Part shown: positions 13,850-32,720 of the stretch, piece by piece
Numbering within the stretch: position 1 is the stretch's first letter
Layout: each line of letters opens with the position of its first letter
Origin: Engraulis encrasicolus
Taxonomy: Eukaryota > Chordata > Actinopteri > Clupeiformes > Engraulidae
Assembly (NCBI RefSeq): GCF_034702125.1
Contig: NC_085876.1
Location: 22,517,089 to 22,581,088, forward strand
Direction of reading: 5' to 3'
Length of the DNA: 64,000 nucleotides
Notes under the pieces: generated by a model
The model's input: the letters and a program-made list of their open reading frames with translations, nothing else
What the model was told of the DNA's origin: nothing
The model's database searches: none
Made by a program: the position numbers and the translations under genes

Positions 13850-14164
13850 TTATACTCTACTACTCTACTCTATTCTACTCTACTCTAGTACTTGCTCTGC
13901 TGCTGCCATCTGCTGGATACATGCGGTACTGACTTTATTTGCAGGCTATGAGCCGAGGGGTCGACCGGTGCCATCTGGGGGGAGGAATGCTAGCAATGTT
14001 TTTTGGCAAGGTATATCCCCCCACTAGTAGAAAAAGCTTGATAGCAGTCATGGGGTGGTAGCGAAATCACTTTTTTCAGCTCTTGAAGTTACTACCCCCC
14101 TATAATAAATACTGTTTTTTAATATCGGCTGTATATGTAGTTATGGCTTATGTTGGGGGTATTG
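13850..14164. other. End of TRIM-unit homology and unassigned sequence
   Basis: A CTCTA/CTCTACT run (13853-13888) and ATACATGCGGTACTGACTTT belong to the TRIM spacer. After about 13950 homology to the TRIM units stops. The following 200 bp show no recognisable gene. Confidence 0.5.
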
Positions 14165-14520
14165 CCAATATCCTATACCATCGTGCTTGTTATCACTGGA
14201 AAGGGGACCTTTCAGGCTTTCATTTCAGCCCATTAATGAATCTGTCTGACATACACAGAAGCCACAGCACATCATTAAACCAGAAATAGCTCCCATTTCC
14301 ACACACATTGTGCCAAAACTGTGCACTTTCGTTTACATCTGTGGCATGAAAGAACACCAAGGACACCAAAGTTAACAACCTCAATACTCAGGGCACTCTA
14401 CCGATTCAGAAAATGTATAATATGCCCATGCTATCATTTAGTATATGTCTGTGAGACGCTTAAATGTCACTTGTGCAACCAGCAAAAATGTCTTCAAAAT
14501 CGGACCCAATAGAATGGACT
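14165..14520. repeat. Diverged direct repeat, copy 1
   Basis: About 350 bp beginning near TATACCATCGTGCTTGTTAT and including TCACTGGAAAGGGGACCTTT and GGCATGAAAGAAC. It is matched in the same direction by 15345-15680, and more weakly (GATTCAGAAAATGTATAAT) near 16290-16420. A degenerate CXC-type ORF lies between the copies. Family not recognised. Confidence 0.6.
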
Positions 14521-14628
14521 AATACAATGCCGGTATCACTTTACTTAAACAAACTTTGTTTATACCATAGTTCATATGTGAATGTACATAACATTCACAA
14601 GTTGTTAAAGTATTCAATTATTGTTTTG

Positions 14629-14891
14629 CAGTGTTTCTCAAAGTGGGCCGGAAGCCCCCCTAGGGGGGCGTGTGAAGTCAGAAGGTTTTTCTTTTTTAAT
14701 ACTTTTCTGCTTTGCCATTAAGTCACTAATATTTAGAGAACATAGGCCATACTGTACGTGTATATCAGGCTCTAATAAACTTCACGACGGCCTATTTATT
14801 TGTATTTTCGTAACCATTTTGCTCGAGGGGGGCGCAGACAGACACCCTTCCTCTGAAGGGGGGAATGGCACGAAAAATTTGAGAAACACTG
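14629..14891. mobile_element. hAT-like MITE, 263 bp
   Basis: It starts CAGTGTTTCTCAAAG and ends TTTGAGAAACACTG. Flanks TTGTTTTG and TTGTAGTG agree at six of eight positions, consistent with an aged target duplication. Confidence 0.75.
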
Positions 14892-15157
14892 TTGTAGTGT
14901 ATGTGAAGAAATACAATCTAGATGGTAGGCCCTGCAATGATAGGGCATTGGGTAACACTTTACTTAAACCACTCAAATATGGTATCTCATTAACAGAATT
15001 TAGATAAATGTTCATATACAACATTTTATACAGGCTATTTCATAAACAAATAGACTGAGACCCTATACAAGCGGTTACAAGCCAATAAAGAAACATGTTG
15101 CAAAGGGAATATGTTTAATGAAAGAATAGTTTCATGTAGATTTATATTATTTCGTCG

Positions 15158-15358
15158 TCAGTACTCTTCATCTTCCAAGTCATCCCCTTCATCTGAACTG
15201 TCTATGGTTGCCTGGTTTCCGCACACTCTCAGTTTACACATGTCTGTGCACCTGAGGCCATTTACCAGACAAACACAATGATGGCTAGAGCATTTTGTAG
15301 TGCAGTTGCACGAAAGAAGGTCCAGGACAGCTTGGGATATTGTCAATATTCTATACAA
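15158..15358 (-). pseudogene. Cysteine-rich CXC-type ORF remnant
   Basis: 66 codons. The central part has the spacing C-x-C-x3-C-x4-C-x-C-x6-C-x3-C, followed by an acidic C-terminus (DSSDEGDDLEDEE). The same first six cysteines with the same inner spacings occur in the ORF at 57185-57379, inside a long-TIR element. The pattern is reminiscent of tesmin/TSO1-like CXC motifs. No longer ORF precedes it, so it is probably the C-terminal relic of a transposon-borne gene. Function unknown. Confidence 0.45.
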
Positions 15359-15680
15359 TAGCGCTTGGTATTACTGGAAAGGGGACCTTTCATTCTTTCA
15401 TTTCAGTCCATTGCTGAATGTTTCTTACACACACAGAGGTCACAGCACTTCATCAAACCAGACATAGGTCACATTTTCTCACAAATGTTGGCTAAACTGT
15501 TTGATTTCGTTTATCTCTGTGGCATGAAAGAACGCCAAGGACACAAAATTACACAACCTCAATACTCGGTGGACTCGGAAAATGATAATATGCCCATACA
15601 ATTATTTTGTATATGTTCGTGAGGGCCTAAAATTTGACTTGTGTAACCACCAATAGTCTTCAAAATAGTAGCCAATATAG
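15345..15680. repeat. Diverged direct repeat, copy 2
   Basis: Matches 14165-14520 in the same direction (TTACTGGAAAGGGGACCTTT, GGCATGAAAGAACGCC, ACCTCAATACTC). Substitutions and small indels are frequent. Confidence 0.6.
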
Positions 15681-15762
15681 CAGGTCATTAGCTGGAAATA
15701 TCAGGCCTTTTTTCCTGCCAATGTTTGTGCTGGCATTCACAGAGGTCATTAAACCAATAATT

Positions 15763-15932
15763 TCTCGGCCCTATCGTGGCCTAATGGTAGGACACTGGTC
15801 TACTACGCGGCTGACCCGGGTTCGATTCTGAACCGTGCCCTTTGCCGACCCTCCCCCATCTCTCCCTCCCAACTGGCTTCCTGTCACCTCCTTCCCTGTC
15901 CTGTCTCATATAAACAAAAAAGGCTTGAAAAG
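15763..15932 (+). mobile_element. tRNA-derived SINE
   Basis: An RNA polymerase III A box (TGGCCTAATGG, 15777-15787) and B box (GGTTCGATTC, 15819-15828) have tRNA-like spacing. A pyrimidine-rich body and a tail ATAAACAAAAAAGGCTTGAAAAGCC follow, similar to L2/CR1-type SINE tails in fish. The head does not fold as an intact tRNA. Confidence 0.75.

Positions 15933-15971
<39 letters not shown>
15933..15971 (+). repeat. Poly-C tract (39 bp)
   Basis: Uninterrupted C run directly after the SINE tail. Confidence 0.95.
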
Positions 15972-15973
<2 letters not shown>

Positions 15974-16559
15974 AAATACTCAAATGATCACTCCTGCCAA
16001 TTTCAATATGCTGTTGCTGTTGCTCACATTACCCTTGACTTGTCAGTACCCGGAGATGCTGCATGCTGCTATTCTAATGGGGGCAGATTTTGTTTACATT
16101 TTTAAAAAATCTTAACATGGGCCTACTCCAAATATTTTCCCAAAAGGTAACACCTGCCCCCATTACAATGACCAGGATCTTGGAAAAGGCTGAAGAAAAA
16201 AAAAAATCTCTGGTACTGACAAGTCCAGGGTAGTGTGAGCATTACATGCATGTTGAAATTGGCTGGCGTTATCCTTTAAACCAGTAATTTCTCACTGTAT
16301 GATTTATGTTGTCCCTATACCATGGGAAACCATCAGGGTCACAAAACCAAATGATTTTAAAAATCTAGGCATGCTGTTGATTCAGAAAATGTATAATGTA
16401 CCCATACAATATTTGCAGGAGCCTTTAAAAGACCGTAATGATCCTCAAGGCCCTAATGACCTATTTTCTGACCAATTCTGTAATATCTCCTTACAGACAT
16501 ACATACAAATGTTGGATAAAAAGAAAAATGAATGAATATATGTATGTATAGTGTATATA

Positions 16560-18164
16560 CAGTTGAGGACGATATTATTAGCCCCCCTCCTGAAATTAGA
16601 CATTTCTCTTGATTTCTCAGTAAGAATGACCATTATTAACCGTTTCTGTTATTCTGGAAACAAATACACTGATGGAGATAATGTTCAATGAGTTGAATTT
16701 TGATTTTTCTATTGTTACGATGAGTTTAAACAAAAAAGGGCAAAAATGACAAGGACAAAATTATTAGCCCCCTGATCATTAATAGTCGATATTGCGCCAT
16801 TTATGAACCAAAACTGACAACAGGCTCTGATAAGTTGCTACCTAGGTTGGCACATGCCCCACTAGGGATTTTGGCCCATTTCTTCACTGCAAAGTGTTCT
16901 AGCTGGTCCAAATCGCATGGATGCTGAGCATAGACATTAACCACAGACTCTCAGTGGGATTGAGGACTGGACTATGAGCGGGTGATTCCAATATCATGGT
17001 TTTAGTGTCCTTGAAGAACCTCTGAACTAATCTAAATGTATGTTTTGGGTTACAATGTTGTTGGAAGACCCAGCAATCCAGATTCAGACCCAGACTCCCT
17101 GTGTCTGAGGCTGAATAACAGACTAAACTTGATGCCCCACCACTGTGTGTAACTGTAGAAACTGCTTGGCCTCATTAGACCAAAGAAGCATTGGACACCT
17201 GCCTAGATGATTGTTATTGACCTGATTGTTATTGACAACCAAGAAAGACAGTTGTTAGGGCTTGTCATCATATTGGGCTTTGGGGCCATCATCACAGAAG
17301 AACCCCTTTACTAAAGGCAGTGCATATCAGAGTGTTATTGAGCTTTACCTGTGAACATTTGAAAGTCAAAAATGAGTTTTGAACATCTCTGCTTTCATCT
17401 GATGATATTCAATTGCACCTGCTTTGATGCATGAATTCTGCTTCTGTCAGGTGAAGAAAGGGATAGGCCTTGAATCGTTATAAGATGGTTTCCACAATTA
17501 AACATGGTGGTGGGTGCATCATTCTGTGGCAGCCTCAGCCACAGGAAACCTTGTTTGGGTGTACGGCACCATAAAAACTGAAAATTATGATAGAATGTGG
17601 AAAGTGACCTTGCAAAAATATGCTCATAGAGGGAGCTAAGATCTTCACTGGATCTTTCAATAAGATAATAACCCAAAACTTGCATCCAAAATAGTTCAAA
17701 TGTTCCTCAAGGATACTAAAACCATGGCCATGGAGTGGTTCAGACCTCAATCCTTTAGATAGTATTTGAAGAGTGCTGAAAATGAATGTCCATCCTCAAC
17801 ATCCATGCCATTTGGACCAGCTTAACTATTTGTGATGAAAAAAGGGGCCAAAATCCCTGGTAGGACATGTGCCAACATAGTTAACAACTAATCAAAGTGC
17901 CTGGTGTCAATTTTTGTTCATAAATGGCACTGTATTGACTATTAATGATAAGGGGGCTAATAATTTTGTCCTTGCCATTTTTAAACTTTTTTGTTTAAAC
18001 TCATTGTGAAAATGGAAAAGTCCAAATTTAACTTATTGGATACTATCTCCATGGTGTATTTGTTTCCAGAATAACACACATTTATTAATAATGATCATTC
18101 TCAATGATCAATGAAGAGATATGTCTAATTTCAGGAGGGGGGCTAGTAATATCGTCCTCAACTG
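16560..18164 (+). mobile_element. Tc1/mariner-type transposon, 1605 bp, degenerate transposase
   Basis: It is flanked by TA on both sides (16558-16559, 18165-18166). Ends are CAGTTGAGGACGATATTA / TAATATCGTCCTCAACTG, within inverted repeats of about 220 bp that contain a second ATTATTAGCCCC motif, as in IR/DR-type Tc1 elements. On the plus strand broken transposase motifs are readable: HGGGCIILWQ (near 17500), then a stretch like the Tc1 FQQDN-PKH motif (near 17658) and one like W-x-PQSLD (near 17735). Several stops and shifts make it inactive. Confidence 0.88.
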
Positions 18165-18166
18165 TA

Positions 18167-18409
18167 CATACAGTATGAATGTATGTGCATAAGAATGTAT
18201 AAATCCGCTTTGAAATGGTACTGTTGTCAGTAAATGATCAAATTGCACATACAGCACTGCTTAATTATAGACATATTGTCTTGCCAGATATTTCACAGAT
18301 TACTGACCAAAAGCTTATTGAAAGAAATTGAAAAATATTTCCCAAAATGTAATATGGTAGCCCTTCCCCAAATGATAATTTCAAAGGCAAATTTTTTGCC
18401 ATAGAGAAA

Positions 18410-18446
<37 letters not shown>

Positions 18447-18901
18447 CGTGCGTGTGCGCGAGCAGAAGAAATTCAAACTTGATGCCATCTGAAATTTGTG
18501 TCAAAATTCAATATGGCTGCTATTTCCCAAAATGGATGACTTTCATGCATTTTTCTCAATACTGTGGGGCCATAATATAGGCCTACTACATAGTAGATTA
18601 GTTTTTTCAGCACTTCTCTGTTATATTCTCTTACAGATATTTTACCAAAGGTTGACTAAACAAACAAAAAATAAGTTTGATTTCGCTTCCTTGAAGCAGA
18701 GAACAGTCCTCCTACAATGGTCAAATGGCACATAGACAGTCAACTGCTGAAATAACTAGGCCTATGGTCCTTGCAATGATGTAAGCCTATAATATTCATT
18801 GATGAGTACGGTTCCTTTTTTTTAGCACAATTATTTCCTATTGCCTAATGGACAAATGTATTCATTCATTCATTCATTCTTTCATTTGATTAGGACAATA
18901 C
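18167..18901. other. Intergenic stretch without recognisable gene
   Basis: A (GT)n run at 18412-18441 and an (ATTC)n run near 18860-18880 are the only structure I see before the gap. Confidence 0.5.
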
Positions 18902-19000
18902 NNNNNNNNNNNNNNNNNNNNNNNNNNNNNNNNNNNNNNNNNNNNNNNNNNNNNNNNNNNNNNNNNNNNNNNNNNNNNNNNNNNNNNNNNNNNNNNNNNN
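18902..19000. other. Assembly gap (99 N)
   Basis: Run of N. The sequence resumes exactly in the loop region of foldback palindrome copy 3. Confidence 0.99.
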
Positions 19001-19093
19001 AAAGACAATGAGGACTCCAGGCTCCTCTATTAGATGATTTACCACTTAACTTAACCTGGTTTACTCCTGAACCAGCTTCTTAGTACAGGCCCC
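19001..19093. repeat. Foldback palindrome, copy 3, right half (upstream of TRIM C)
   Basis: Starts AAAGACAATGAGGACTCC, the loop/arm border of the other copies, and ends CTTAGTACAGGCCCC. The left arm is missing into the gap. Confidence 0.8.
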
Positions 19094-19469
19094 TCTTGTC
19101 TCCCAGGTAAGGGCGTCTCCTCAGTGGGAATGAGGTCCATCAGGTTGACATGTTGTGTTCCTTCTTGCATCAAAACCTTTTATTTTCAAAGATCTACTGT
19201 ACTTTGTGACATTAGTGTGATAGTATTTTTCAACTGTGAATTTTAATTAATATCACATAATTATCTACCATTTTTTACAAAATGTCTAAAGGTTTAATTA
19301 ACTTGTATATTATGTACTGTATCTCAGTCATGTATTATTTCTTGTTGTGAAAATCCTCAGAAGTGTGGAATGTCAAAATGGGGTCTTGTGACAAAAAATG
19401 TTTGGAAACTTTAAGGAGATTGACAAAAGCGTTAATCAGTTGCTTTGAAGCATTTGCTAATGTTACTGA

Positions 19470-19621
19470 GCTACAGCTTGACTATGTCCTGCAGTGGAAT
19501 ACCTGCTTGGACAGTACAGTGCCTGCTGCTTCTGCCTGTCTGAGTCCCTCCCTCTTCCCCTCTCCCTGAGAATGAGGAAGTGAAGGCTGAGATACAGAAG
19601 GCACTCGTAACACTTGAACAG
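19470..19621 (+). other. Probable leader exon of TRIM gene C
   Basis: Homologous to 3576-3746; ends CTTGAACAG|GTGTGTGAC. A short deletion (CTCCCTGAGAATGAGG) brings a TGA into the frame open in copies A and B, so here it would be 5' UTR. Confidence 0.5.
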
Positions 19622-19978
19622 GTGTGTGACACTTTTTACTTAAATAGTAATAGTAATAATACATATTTTCCTTTCGTTTAATGGCTTGCAGAATGAATGA
19701 TGTTTTCATTAATACATTGACAGTTAAAACTTTGAGATTGTTTCATATTCCCCCAAATCAAAAGTGAAAGTAAACTGGCTGCAACAGGTGTCGAGAGCTG
19801 GTGTATGATAAGTACTTTTAACTTTGGCTATTGTGGCATTTTCTTGCACTGTTTTGGTTCAAATATTGCAATTATGTTGATGTAATGTAATATTTTGGAA
19901 CGTCCCCATTTCATGAATTCATATGTTCCTGATCAGCTGGCAACATTCATCCAGTGACCATTAGTTGTACGACAAGAC

Positions 19979-20227
<249 letters not shown>

Positions 20228-20281
20228 AGTGGAATAGGTATCCATAACTATGGTTTTCTGATTTATCTTGTATAGGAGAAA

Positions 20282-22808
<2,527 letters not shown>

Positions 22809-23590
22809 AGCTCTCTCACACACTCTGAGTGTGTGCGTGCGTGCGTGCGTGCGTGCGTGTGTGTGTGTCTTTGCGTGCATGTGCGTGTGTGTGTATGTGT
22901 GATCTGCTGATCATGCAGATGATATGAATTCCTAAATGGGGATTGTCTCCTTTATGAAATATGTTATCAGGTAAACTTAGCGTCAACATTTGAAACAACA
23001 GCGTGTGAGCACGTTCATGTTAGTGTTTGTATGAGGATATCTGTGCATCTACATGCATGCCCGTTCACTATTTGAGGATGTAAGACTTGTGCCGATATTG
23101 TCATGCTGCGTCATGTTACAGTCCTTTATAATTGTTATACACAATGGCATAATGGTCGGGCCACCAATACAGGGTCAGACATTACTGAGACCTTAGAGGC
23201 CAAATTGACCATTTTTAATTACTCAAATGTATTCGATTCTGAAAAAAAAATTGTTCAAATTACACTTTGTCTTTAATTTCCGATTGTATCTCTCATTGAG
23301 CTTTTGAGGCAGCACCTCTATGTAGATGAGAAATGTGTTAAATGAAACATTGAATACAAAACTGGAGCTCAACTACTACACCAAAGAGCCAGACTCATTT
23401 GCATGTTGCATGATGATTCTGTTGTATTTTGTGTATTTGAAAATGCAAAATACAGTATTTTGATCATTCATACAGTTACTGTTTTGTATTTTGTATCTTA
23501 TTTATTCATAGCACTTTACTGTTGGGTATTTTGTATTGTATTTGGAATACATTAAGTTGTATTTTTGCCCATCCCTGCCCAGAAATTGTG
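22809..23590 (+). other. 3' flank of TRIM C
   Basis: (GTGC)n/(GT)n (22830-22905), then TRIM-unit 3' flank. At about 23400-23578 an A/T-rich repeat ends CCATCCCTG, like the right end of a hAT MITE. No gene seen. Confidence 0.45.
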
Positions 23591-23770
23591 CTTATGCTGA
23601 CAGCTGGGAAACATAATTGTTTTTGCCACAGAGGTGGGGTATCAGTGAAGCACGAGGATGTGAGCAAGAGGAGAGGACGGGAGGTCAGATAATAACAACC
23701 ACTTGCTGTCCTGCCTGCAAAGAAAGTCACTACCACCTGTATCCAGCAGAGGGCAGCAGCAGAGAGAGAA
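23590..23770. repeat. TRIM-unit spacer repeat, copy 2
   Basis: Opposite-strand match to 6400-6520 (GCTTATGCTGACAGC, GAGGTGGGGTATCAGTGAAG, GTATCCAGCAGAGGGCAGCAG). Confidence 0.6.
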
Positions 23771-23789
23771 AGGAAACTCCTATCATGTC

Positions 23790-24170
23790 TTGTCAAAATG
23801 TAATAAGCTTTTTATTGGTGAGTCCGTCAGTCAGTCAATCAATCAATATTATAACACATTATCATACAAAACTGTCGATATATATGCTAAAAAGTTTTTT
23901 TAAATACAGAAGAAAAATGATAGAAAGTGTATTGTAGATGGTAGATATGTAGGCCTATTTATGACCAAAGGCATAAAACATGTGGCTGTTTTTAATTTCT
24001 TTTCAAAAACTGTTGGGGCCGTTCTGATTTTCCCATTTGGACAAGGAGCTGGTGCCAGCGTTTAGCAGCATAATGCCTATATGCCATTTCACCCTCCTTG
24101 ATTTGGCCCTATAGGCACAACCAGTAGAGGAGATTCTGAAGACCTAAGTCACCTATTAGGATGATATTGC
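23790..24170 (-). mobile_element. LINE 3' fragment (degenerate)
   Basis: CAATCAATCAATATTATAACAC.. and TTTGGACAAGGAGCTGGTGCC match the fragment at 51770-52062, whose minus strand reads as an L2/CR1-like reverse-transcriptase C-terminus (WNQLPVQIRTA). The frame is broken here. Confidence 0.55.
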
Positions 24171-24263
24171 TGTAGCATATTATCTACAATATATTTAGGG
24201 CCCACCTCAGAAAAAGCCAGAGGTCCCTGAGGTGCAGAGAGACCACTTGAGCAGCTTCTATTC

Positions 24264-24781
24264 TAGTGATGGGATTTTCGACTCTTCCTTGAGATGCGGT
24301 TCTATTGGCTCTTCTTACTATGGAGAGCCGGCTCTTTCGGCTCCCAAACGGCTCCCTTCATATATGTGTACATTATTCATAAATTAATAGTGTTAATTTT
24401 ATTTTACAACATTTGGTTTCATTATTGACATTGTGAAGCACTTTGGGCAGTGCATGCTGTGCTGTGAATAACACTTTTATTATAATCAGTCGTTAAATAA
24501 TGACCCAACATACCCACATACAAAGTATATTAAAAAGGTATTAATATACTATGTATTTCTGATCGCTGTGAGTGTGTTTGCAACACCTGCGCTGTAATCA
24601 CTGGCACTTTTAGAGGATACACACAATGAGAGGGAGGGGGAGAGAAGGACAAAACCAACAAAAAACAGAAACGGCTCCCCCAAAAAATTCTAAAACGGCT
24701 CCCATTGCGGAGCCGGTTCCCGTCGTTCACTTCAAAGAGCCGGTTCTTAGAGCAGTTTCGTTCGCGACCAACACATCACTA
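24264..24781. mobile_element. hAT-like non-autonomous transposon, 518 bp
   Basis: Ends TAGTGATGGG / ...CACATCACTA; interior with inverted GGCTCTTT/GAGCCGGTTC motifs. Flanks TTCTATTC and TTTTATTT agree at six of eight positions. Confidence 0.65.
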
Positions 24782-24890
24782 TTTTATTTCCCCATCCTCC
24801 ACTGGGAGAGCAGGAGCACGAGGAGCACGACCAGATCCTGTTGCATGAGATGAGTCTTTCCCTGTCTCTTTCCCTCTGCTGCCAACCCCG

Positions 24891-25030
<140 letters not shown>

Positions 25031-25269
25031 TAGTCGTGTGTAGTTCTTTCTGGGAAAAAGATAAAATAAATAAAAAATAAATATTTGAAAAAATTTTAAG
25101 ACACCATGTGTGAGGTGTGAAGGGCTGAAGTGGGGAGCATACACAGACACGTGAGTGCGTTGTTGGGCAACCAGTCCATGGGTGACAAAAATGGTTTGGA
25201 ACCTGTAAGGAGACAAGGCCGTAAATCAGTTGCTTTGAAGGTTTTGCTAATTTTACTGACCTACCTTAG

Positions 25270-25426
25270 CTTGACTGTCTCCTGCAGTGGAATACCTTAG
25301 GCAGTACAGTACCTACTGCTTCTCTCTCTCTGAGTCCCTCCCTCTTCACTCCTCCTTTTCCCTCTTGGGAATGAGGAAGTGAAGGCTGTACAGAGGGCAG
25401 CTGTTTCCCCTGTAACACTTGAACAG
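25270..25426 (+). other. Probable leader exon of TRIM gene D
   Basis: Homologous block GTCTCCTGCAGTGGAATACC ... CTTGAACAG|GTATGTCAC. No palindrome precedes it in this unit; a hAT element and microsatellite stand there instead. Confidence 0.5.
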
Positions 25427-25928
25427 GTATGTCACGCTTTTTTCTGAAATAAGTTATTTTCCTTTTGTTTAGTTCACTTGCAGAATGAACGGTGCATGTT
25501 TATATAGGCTACATTTACAACTGTATTACATTACAGCTAAAACTTTGAGATTGTTTCTTATTCCACCAAATCAAAAGTGAAAGTAAACGGGCTTTATGGA
25601 TTTTTTTGCACTGTTTTGGTTCAAATGTTGCAAGTAGGTTTACCTGAGGTAATACTTTGGAAAGAAAACTAGTCCCCATTTTATGAATTCATTTCATGTG
25701 CATGATCAGCTGGTAACATGCTTTCATCTAGATAATTAGTTGTACGGCAAGACACAGACACACACACACGCGCGCGCACGCACACGCACACGTACACACA
25801 CACACAAACAGAGAGAGAGAGAGAACTGACCAAGACTGTACATTATTAAATGAGCAGTGACCTGCAGTGATCTCTCATGTAGGATTGGAATAGGCTATGT
25901 TTTACTGTTTTATCTTGTATAGAAGAAA

Positions 25929-30305
<4,377 letters not shown>

Positions 30306-30430
30306 ACAAATTGTGTTGGTCTTCCTTTCTCCATCCTATACAGTCTATACCTCCACACCCCCCACACCCCCCACCCCCATCCTTCATCTGTTCTGTTCCC
30401 CGTGTCTTTTTGTCTCCAACATCCAGTAAT

Positions 30431-30433
30431 GTG

Positions 30434-30467
<34 letters not shown>

Positions 30468-30472
30468 CATGC

Positions 30473-30569
<97 letters not shown>
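30431..30569 (+). repeat. (GT)n microsatellite after TRIM D
   Basis: GT with GCATGC and TTTG interruptions, in the 3' flank of the class 1 SPRY exon. Confidence 0.95.
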
Positions 30570-30570
<1 letters not shown>

Positions 30571-31425
30571 ATTCGTACATGCATGCATGCGGGCGTGGGT
30601 GAATGCGTGTGTGCATTCATATGACATGCATGTGTGCACCTTTTCTTGCATATGTGTGTATGTGTGTGTGCGCGTGTATTGATGCAAGACCTGTGCTGTG
30701 CTATTGCCATATTGTACTGTATGTTAGAGTCCTTTTTTATTGTCCATAATGCCATACCAGTCAAGACCACCAATCCATCCAGTGTCAGGAATTAGTGAGG
30801 CCTTACAGGCCAAATTAACATTTTGTAATGGCATGAATTTATTTGACTTTGTGTTAAAACTGTGTCTAAATTACACTTTGTCTTTAATTTCTCTTTCTAA
30901 TGGTGTATAGAATAATAGTGGTAGAGTGGTGTGTGTGTGTGTGTCCTCTGGGAGCATGTACTGTCTCCAACCTGCTGCTCTCCTCATAGAGGGGTGAGGA
31001 ACTGACACCACACATCAATATTAGTCTAAACAGTACTAGTGTTCCCCACATTGTATTCAAAGGTTTGGTAAGATTTTGGAGAAAATCATTACATCAGTTT
31101 ATCTTTTGTTGAGCTTTTGACAAATCATCTTCATATTCACATAAGAAATGCTATTAATAAAACCTAGGATAATATTTGCTTTCAAACTATTGCTATTGTC
31201 ATTCTGTATTTCCTTGAAACGTGCAACTCGAGGCCCATTCACTTAACAACAGCCAAAAAAATCATTTGATACATTCATTCTTTTCCGTTTTAGTGAGGCA
31301 TTTTTTTTTAAAAGGTGTGTTGAATTTGTGCAGATTGACAAAGCATTGATAGTTTGAAATAGTTGCAAAAATGTCTAACAGTGTTCATTATAGTTTTTAA
31401 AATAAAAATAAAGCCTAATGGAAAT

Positions 31426-31786
31426 GGTAACACTTTAGAATAATGGATGCAGAAAAGCATTATAAAGACTTAATAAATAATTAACTATTGATGAACAAAA
31501 CATTAACAAACGTTTGTAAATGATTAGGAAATGTAAACAAATGCTTGTAAATGACTAGGAAATGTTATGTTAATATTTCATATTTATCAAACATTTACAA
31601 GTTGCTTGTAAATTAATAAAATAGTCTGTTATAAGGTGTGTAAAATATTGAATATATCATTTGTAGATATTTTATAAAGCATTAATAAAGCTTAGTTAAT
31701 AATAAAAACATTTGTTAATGTTTTATTCATCATTAGTTAATTATTTACTGAGTCTTTACTAAGGAACATTATTATAAAGTGTTACC
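31426..31786. mobile_element. MITE, 361 bp, with target duplication TGGAAAT
   Basis: Ends GGTAACACTTTA.. / ..TAAAGTGTTACC; A/T-rich interior with imperfect inverted repeats. TGGAAAT is at 31419-31425 and 31787-31793. The homologous site in the gene B unit (opposite strand, near 6640-6655) has one TGGAAAT and no insert. Confidence 0.88.
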
Positions 31787-31839
31787 TGGAAATCCCATGT
31801 TTGAAGGCAAAATATGTGTGGCCTGTGGCCTTTTGATGC

Positions 31840-32120
31840 AAGGCAAAGTTTTACTCAATATCTCACCAAAGCACAATTCAAATGACATTTTCTCATTTGC
31901 AATAGGGGTGTTGAATGGGTACAAGTCCCCAAAAAGTCGTGCTTATGCTGACTGTGAGGAAACTTTATTGTTTTCCCCATGGAGGCGGGGCATCAGTGAA
32001 GCACGAGGACGCGAGCAAGAGGAGAGGGAGGGAGGTCTGATAATGACCCCTTGTTGGGTGAGCTGTATGTGTCCTGACTCCTGCCTACAAATAAAGTCAG
32101 TACCGCATGTATCCAGCAGA
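31840..32120. repeat. TRIM-unit spacer repeat, copy 3
   Basis: Opposite-strand match to 6340-6590 (GCAAAGTTTTACTCAATATC, GTGCTTATGCTGACTG, ATGTATCCAGCAGATGG). Confidence 0.65.
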
Positions 32121-32140
32121 TGGCAGCAGCAGAGCAAGGA

Positions 32141-32208
32141 CTAGAGTAGAGTAGAGTAGAGTAGAGTAGAGTAGAGTAGAGTAGAGTAGAGTAGAGTAGA
32201 GTAGAGTA
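32141..32208 (+). repeat. (AGAGT)n pentanucleotide repeat
   Basis: About 13 copies of TAGAG. Shorter reverse-complement tracts occur at the homologous places 6268-6290 and 13853-13888. Confidence 0.95.
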
Positions 32209-32720
32209 TAATTTACGTATGACACGCACGTAAGCCTAAGCTGAGACACACACATGCAGAGGCACACAGGCCTGCACACCCATATGGCACATTCAAAGAA
32301 ACATAATATTAGACACAGTCACATGCTGAAACCCTGACACACACATAGAGACCATTCAGTTCAGTGTTCAGCTCATGTGTGTTACTGTCATTCACATCAC
32401 AATTCCACACCACTCATACTGCCCACACCAGTCAGAACTAAAGTTCTTACCTACTAACCTCCCACGGTCATACCAGGCTCTGCACTGTTCTGTATGTGAC
32501 TATTTGTTACCCAGATAAACCTGCTGACATCCACATTGTTGTCATGGTACGCAGAAAAAAAAACAAGTATTGTTCAGTTCGCATCGCAAACAACTGTCCA
32601 GTCATGCACGCTCAGACTTTCGGTTCGAGATTATGTGCAGGAACGGGCACGTCACAGTTCTATGTCGGCCTGAACGTGCCTTTATTGTTCAGCTTCTGTG
32701 TGTTTTCTTCCTCTCTGCAG

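Noticed and set aside
15763..15840. Possible tRNA gene with A and B boxes
   Set aside because: No cloverleaf can be drawn for the 3' half, and the SINE body and tail follow.
17395..17750. Minus-strand ORFs in the Tc1 element
   Set aside because: The readable transposase motifs are on the plus strand; the minus frames are antisense.
32570..32720. Hydrophobic stretch [14 protein letters not shown] before the SPRY exons, looking like a signal peptide
   Set aside because: It is the pyrimidine-rich intron end upstream of a CTGCAG acceptor, present before spliced SPRY exons as well. A secreted SPRY form cannot be excluded but has no positive support.
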